Origin: Thalassobacillus_A hwangdonensis
GTDB lineage: Bacteria > Bacillota > Bacilli > Bacillales > Halobacillaceae
Direction of reading: 5' to 3'
DNA length: 64,000 nucleotides
Assembly (NCBI RefSeq): GCF_042675915.1
Contig: NZ_JBHTKL010000001.1
Location: forward strand, 1,411,178 to 1,475,177
How positions within the stretch are numbered: position 1 is the first letter of the stretch; each line of letters begins with the position of its first letter. The position numbers and the translations under genes were made by a program. The notes beneath the pieces are model-generated. The model ran no database searches and had not been told where the DNA came from. It was given only the letters and a program-made list of their open reading frames with translations. Positions 60,018 to 64,000 of the stretch are shown one piece after another.

Positions 60018-61651
60018 GCTGATGCTCCTTTATTCCGTTTGAGGAAGCGGTCCAATACACCGATTCTTCCTCCTAACACACGTTCCAATAATGTTGATTT
60101 ATAAGCAAGCCATAGATATACAGCTGCCCCTAGACCGACACCGACCAACAAAGTGACCAAAGCACCGATTCTGCTTTCATCCGCGTTCAATAATCCGCCT
60201 AGACCCCAATGGATGAAGAAAACGACGACAGCCATCAAGCCCGTGAAAATCAACATCAGCAGCGAGCGTTTGAAAAAGGCGATGAGCGGGATGTTGATGG
60301 TGCGTTTTACTCGCCACAGGTTCAAGAGGACTGCTGTTCCAACCGCAAGCCCCGTGGCAAAGATGGAACCTTTAGGCCCGAATACAAGGATAAGCGGAAT
60401 GTTAAGACATGCCTTGATCAGAAGACCTGCTCCTAAGCTGATGACAGCGAAGTTCTGCTGACTGATTCCCTGAAGGATAGAAGCACTTACAGTGAACATC
60501 CCTAATAGTAATGCGACTGGAGCGTACCAGCCAAGCAATGTTCCTTTCAAATCAAGCCCCTGCATACCATAGATAGTTCCATATGCCTCACTTGAAAGAA
60601 TTGAAAGGCCGGCAACTGCTGGCAAAATCAACAGCATCACGATTTGTAATGCCTGGTTGATCTGCTTGAATAACTGCCCTTTCTTTTCTTCAGTGAATGA
60701 TTTGGTGATAGCTGGCAAAATTGCTAATGATAAGCCAGTCGCCAACGTAACAGGAATAATAACAAGCTTATGGCCATAAAGGATAATTGCAGCGAAAGCA
60801 GATACCGCCTGGTCTTCCAGTCCCGCAGCCACCATCGCATCCTCAAATGTGAACTGGTCGATGACCTGATAGATCGGTGTCGCTACGCCGACAAGTACGA
60901 ACGGACCAGCATACATCAACAGCTCCTTGATCATTGATTTTTGTGATAAATCGTACGAATATTCCTGAGTTTCCAACTGCTTATCAAGGTAGGGCTTTCG
61001 TTTTCTCCAATAAATGAACAGGACCACTGCAGAAGCTAATGCCCCGATAAAAGCTGCAAATGTAGCGAAACTTACTGCTAATTGAATCGATCCATCCATG
61101 ATTTCGGTTATAATGAAAACAGCCCCTAGTAAAAACACAATCCGGACAATCTGTTCGACCACCTGTGATACTGCTGTTGGTGCCATCGATTCATAGCCTT
61201 GGAAAAAGCCTCGTACGATACTCATTCCAGGGATGATCAGCAGTGCGAAGCTTACCATTCGGATGACCATCGTCACATCTTCGATGGAATTACCTTTTGT
61301 ATTTGTATCTGAAACAGACCAGTGGGCAATCCATTCCGCACCAAAGAACATAAGTAAAAAGGAAACTAGTCCTGTAAGTGCCATCAACTGCATCCCGGAC
61401 TTGAGGATCTGCCTTCCGGTTTCATAATCTCCCAATGCATTGTACTTGGAGACGAACTTGGATACCGCAAGCGGTACCCCGAGAGTGGATATACTGATGA
61501 AAATGGTATAAGGGATATAAGCGAAGGAATATAACGTTCCTCCAGTATCCTCGACCATCGCTTCAAACGGAATGACATAGAGCATTCCTAATAATTTTGA
61601 TAAAAACGTCGCTCCAGTCAGGAGCATCGTGCCTTTGACAATTTTAGACAT
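60014..61651 (-). CDS. murJ: Lipid II flippase MurJ (YtgP)
   Basis: 545 residues, MOP/MVF superfamily with about 14 helices. GTMLLTGATFLSKLLGMLYV, STLGVPLAVSKFVSKYNALG, ILQGISQQNFAVISLGAGLL. YtgP is a B. subtilis MurJ. The frame opens to 61774, but ATG 61651 has GAAGGTGA upstream. Coupled to the pseudouridine synthase gene. Confidence 0.93.
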   Translation of the reverse strand: MSKIVKGTMLLTGATFLSKLLGMLYVIPFEAMVEDTGGTLYSFAYIPYTIFISISTLGVPLAVSKFVSKYNALGDYETGRQILKSGMQLMALTGLVSFLLMFFGAEWIAHWSVSDTNTKGNSIEDVTMVIRMVSFALLIIPGMSIVRGFFQGYESMAPTAVSQVVEQIVRIVFLLGAVFIITEIMDGSIQLAVSFATFAAFIGALASAVVLFIYWRKRKPYLDKQLETQEYSYDLSQKSMIKELLMYAGPFVLVGVATPIYQVIDQFTFEDAMVAAGLEDQAVSAFAAIILYGHKLVIIPVTLATGLSLAILPAITKSFTEEKKGQLFKQINQALQIVMLLILPAVAGLSILSSEAYGTIYGMQGLDLKGTLLGWYAPVALLLGMFTVSASILQGISQQNFAVISLGAGLLIKACLNIPLILVFGPKGSIFATGLAVGTAVLLNLWRVKRTINIPLIAFFKRSLLMLIFTGLMAVVVFFIHWGLGGLLNADESRIGALVTLLVGVGLGAAVYLWLAYKSTLLERVLGGRIGVLDRFLKRNKGASA

Positions 61652-61767
61652 ATACGAAAATTCACCTTCAATTAGTTTAGAATCGGACCAATCTATTTTA
61701 TCATAAATAAAGGGTAACCACTTGAAATTGTACAACTTATAACAGAATTGAAAGGAATGACGGACGT

Positions 61768-63027
61768 TTGACATACCAAGTCACCATCATTGGTGGAGGA
61801 CCATCAGGACTGATGGCCGCCATCGCAGCAGCAGAGCAAGGCGTAAAAACGCTACTTATTGATAAAGGGAATAAATTAGGCAGGAAACTGGCCATTTCAG
61901 GCGGTGGACGGTGTAACGTCACCAACCGGCTTCCAAAAGAAGAAGTGATCAAACATATCCCCGGAAATGGAAAGTTTCTTTATAGTGCTTTTTCTGTTTT
62001 TGATAACTATGATATCATCGATTTCTTTGAAAACCTTGGAGTAGCACTGAAAGAAGAAGATCATGGCAGAATGTTTCCTGCCAGTAATAAGGCGAAGGAT
62101 GTCGTCCAGGCACTGCTCAATCGTCTGGATGAGCTGGGGGTCGACATACGTACGAATACTCCAGTCGAAGCCATCCATTATGGAGAGCCTTACCATCACA
62201 TTATCCTCAAGGATAATGAAAAAATTGAAACGAAGTCCGTGGTGCTGGCAGTTGGTGGGAAATCTGTTCCTCACACAGGCAGCACTGGAGACGGATATGC
62301 TTGGGCGAAGAAAGCAGGCCATACGATCACTGAACTATACCCTACAGAAGTATCTTTAATCTCAAAAGATGCCTTCATCAAAGAAAAAGCTTTGCAAGGG
62401 TTGTCGTTGAGGGATGTCGCTGTATCAGTGCTAAATGAGAAAGACAAGTCGATCATCACCCACCGAATGGATATGATTTTCACTCACTTCGGTGTTTCCG
62501 GTCCGGCAATCTTGCGCTGCTCCCAATATGTTGTAAAAGAGTTCATGAAGGGCCATCGTCCAGTGTCAATGACCATCGATTGCCTTCCTGACACAAAACA
62601 GGACAGCTTATTGGAAAGCCTGAAAAACCAACTACAGGATAATCCGAAAAAGACGATGAGAAACATAGTTAAAGGTTTGGTCCCTGAGAGGATGCTGGAA
62701 TACACATTAAGAGAAGCTGAAATCGACTCGGATTTGAAAGCTGCGAATGTATCGAAAGACCAATTGGAGAGCTTCGTCCAGATGTTGAAAGACTTCAGGG
62801 TACTTATCCACGACACTCAATCGATAGAGAAAGCTTTCGTCACAGGCGGCGGGGTTTCCATTAAAGAAGTAGTCCCGAACACGATGCAATCGAAGTTCAT
62901 GGAGCGTCTCTATTTCAGTGGTGAAATCCTGGACATCCATGGGTACACTGGCGGCTATAATATTACCTCTGCAATGGTCACAGGCAGGGTTGCCGGTATG
63001 AACGCAGCTTGGGCTTCAATGGCATAA
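61768..63027 (+). CDS. ytfP: HI0933-family flavoprotein (YtfP)
   Basis: 419 residues. FAD Rossmann motif VTIIGGGPSGLMAAIAAAEQ, then LGRKLAISGGGRCNVTN (the family signature), VLAVGGKSVPHTGSTGDGY and C-terminal GGGVSIKEV...GEILDIHGYTGGYNI. Reaction unknown. Start is TTG; the nearby ATG runs into a stop. Site AAAGGAATG is ten bases upstream. Confidence 0.9.
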   Translation: MTYQVTIIGGGPSGLMAAIAAAEQGVKTLLIDKGNKLGRKLAISGGGRCNVTNRLPKEEVIKHIPGNGKFLYSAFSVFDNYDIIDFFENLGVALKEEDHGRMFPASNKAKDVVQALLNRLDELGVDIRTNTPVEAIHYGEPYHHIILKDNEKIETKSVVLAVGGKSVPHTGSTGDGYAWAKKAGHTITELYPTEVSLISKDAFIKEKALQGLSLRDVAVSVLNEKDKSIITHRMDMIFTHFGVSGPAILRCSQYVVKEFMKGHRPVSMTIDCLPDTKQDSLLESLKNQLQDNPKKTMRNIVKGLVPERMLEYTLREAEIDSDLKAANVSKDQLESFVQMLKDFRVLIHDTQSIEKAFVTGGGVSIKEVVPNTMQSKFMERLYFSGEILDIHGYTGGYNITSAMVTGRVAGMNAAWASMA

Positions 63028-63088
63028 GAAAAAGAATGAAAACGCCTTACGCACTCCGATAACTTTAAGAAGACCACCTCTATACAAA

Positions 63089-63134
63089 AAAAGAAGAACG
63101 ATGCGCTCAATTATGAGCTTCTCGTTCTTCTTTT
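63089..63134 (-). terminator. Terminator overlapping the 3' end of the 79-residue gene
   Basis: AAAAGAAGAACGA and TCGTTCTTCTTTT pair; T-rich on both sides, so it may also end ytfP. The 5' arm on the minus strand lies inside the last codons of the neighbouring gene. Confidence 0.75.
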
Positions 63135-63350
63135 CAAATATTCTTTTTCTCTGCCAAGTTCACGATTCAGCAGACGATGCATTTGTTCTTTATCTTCATC
63201 CGTCACAATCGGATCTTCTTCATGCCAGTCGATCGTAAACAAAAAGTAATACCTTCGAATCCGACGAAAATATAACGTCGATTGCGGAAAACGATCAAAA
63301 TAGGCACGAACCTGTCCTCTTCTGGAATAACTCCATCTGATCAGTTGCAT
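63111..63350 (-). CDS. Small basic protein of unknown function
   Basis: 79 residues, not recognised. MQLIRWSYSRRGQVRAYFDR, FTIDWHEEDPIVTDEDKEQM, LGREKEYLKRRTRSS. Arg/Tyr-rich N-terminus and charged C-terminus, no membrane helix. ATG 63350 has AGGTG at six bases; GTG 63359 and ATG 63356 are alternatives. Confidence 0.65.
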   Translation of the reverse strand: MQLIRWSYSRRGQVRAYFDRFPQSTLYFRRIRRYYFLFTIDWHEEDPIVTDEDKEQMHRLLNRELGREKEYLKRRTRSS

Positions 63351-63388
63351 TATCATCACCTACATACATGTTGTTCATCTATCAGACT

Positions 63389-63658
63389 TCACCATATGAA
63401 AACCAATCCAAGATATGCAATTACAATTCCACTGGACAAATAAAGCGCCCCATATACCTTTAAAGGCTGATATTCTTCCGTCAGACCCATAACTCCCGCG
63501 AAAAGCAGTAACACGATGATTGCTATCAAGCTGATATGCTCTGCAGCAGTAATCGCCTCTTTATTGTTCACTAACGAGAATGCAATAGGTAAGGTAATCA
63601 GCAGGAGCAAATACTTTATATTCCAATACGTATCTTTTCTTCGCACATTCTCCACCAC
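63389..63658 (-). CDS. Small three-helix membrane protein
   Basis: About 89 residues. Hydrophobic helices YLLLLITLPIAFSLV, ISLIAIIVLLLFAGVMGL and LYLSSGIVIAYLGLVFIW. Not recognised. Starts are GTG 63664, 63658 or 63655; 63658 best fits GAGGTGA. Nearest gene to the rRNA operon. Confidence 0.6.
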   Translation of the reverse strand: MVENVRRKDTYWNIKYLLLLITLPIAFSLVNNKEAITAAEHISLIAIIVLLLFAGVMGLTEEYQPLKVYGALYLSSGIVIAYLGLVFIW

Positions 63659-63779
63659 AGGCACTCACCTCATACTACATATATTACCATATAATAGATT
63701 ACTAGTTAAAAGAAACCTTATTAAAGAAAGCACTCTTAGATTTAATTTGGTAGTAATAATATTTGATAGTAACAACCCT

Positions 63780-63811
63780 CTCTATTTAAATCATCCTCTA
63801 TTTAAATCATC
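63780..63811. repeat. Tandem 16-bp direct repeat (two units)
   Basis: CTCTATTTAAATCATC twice in a row in the A/T-rich spacer (63659-63885) before the rRNA operon end. Otherwise I see no gene in this spacer. Confidence 0.8.
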
Positions 63812-63885
63812 TTATTATTAATTCAAAAATCATATAATCACTATACTGCATATTGCATGAGAATTATTTATATAGGAAAATAAAT

Positions 63886-63915
63886 AAAACCCAGAAGCGC
63901 AATGCTTCTGGGTTT
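63886..63915 (-). terminator. rRNA operon terminator
   Basis: AAACCCAGAAGC-ATTGC-GCTTCTGGGTTTT region, stem of about 12 bp after the 5S 3' end, T-rich tail on the minus strand. Confidence 0.85.
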
Positions 63916-63921
63916 CGTCTG

Positions 63922-64000
63922 TGCCTAGCGGTGTCCTACTCTCACGGGGGTAAACCCGACTACCATCGGCGCTGGAGAGCTTAACTACTGTGTTCGGCAT
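63922..64000 (-). rRNA. rrf: 5S ribosomal RNA (3' part, continues beyond window)
   Basis: The minus strand reads ATGCCGAACACAGTAGTTAA, then CTCTCCAGCGCCGATGGTAG, and ends GTGAGAGTAGGACACCGCTA. This is the 3' ~79 bases of a 5S gene, so an rRNA operon lies just past the right edge and reads into this window. Confidence 0.95.

Overview
The window looks like chromosome of a moderately halophilic, spore-forming, motile member of the Bacillaceae (Halobacillus or Pontibacillus-like). The evidence is gene order that follows the Bacillus subtilis ytfJ-thiI-ezrA-rpsD-tyrS-acuABC-ccpA-murC-sftA-trmB-pepV-ytgP region very closely, low-GC codon use, strong AGGAGG ribosome sites, an alpha/beta SASP, a Na+-type MotPS stator and several strongly acidic protein tails. 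The assignment to genus is inference.

Layout. 1-9268: thiol peroxidase (cut by the window edge), sporulation genes ytfI-ytfJ, NAD kinase, a YtcJ-type amidohydrolase, an SASP, the thiI-nifZ tRNA thiolation pair, and ezrA with a small membrane protein. 9423-15571: hisJ, refZ, free-Met-sulfoxide reductase, a paired SMR exporter, a GAF-GGDEF cyclase, rpsD with its leader, and a VOC protein. 15703-23253: tyrS with a Tyr T-box, a large class A PBP, and acuABC. 23291-30000: motPS, ccpA, aroA (chorismate mutase-DAHP synthase) and an FtsA-like protein. 29783-39198: the ytxGHJ stress operon, murC, nicotinate phosphoribosyltransferase, an amino-acid ABC operon behind tandem ARG boxes, and sftA. 39321-51597: ytpRQP, an orphan PTS-IIC-like protein, a chemoreceptor, a lipoprotein, ytoQ, a DUF84 NTPase, ytoP, ytzB, ytnP, trmB, a tiny membrane protein with a cre-containing promoter, ytzH and ytmP. 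51753-63658: a lipid kinase, an EAL protein, a NERD-like protein, thpR, an MFS carrier, pepV, a K+ channel, ytzE, a pseudouridine synthase, murJ, an HI0933-family flavoprotein and two small unknowns. The end is the 3' part of a 5S rRNA gene on the minus strand with its terminator.

Functional themes are cell envelope and division (ezrA, refZ, sftA, murC, murJ, PBP, FtsA-like), sporulation, carbon control (ccpA, acuABC, a cre site), sulfur transfer to tRNA, motility and c-di-GMP signalling, and nitrogen/arginine uptake.

The features least explained by known genes are three copies (one inverted) of a ~130-bp imperfect-palindrome element. Its outer stem and central 7-bp stem/7-nt loop hairpin change sequence between copies while keeping base pairing. 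Other notable points are three ARG-box-like sites spaced 30-31 bp apart, and a cre lying between the -35 and -10 of a 52-codon membrane-protein gene. I did not find a defence system, prophage, insertion sequence or CRISPR array.
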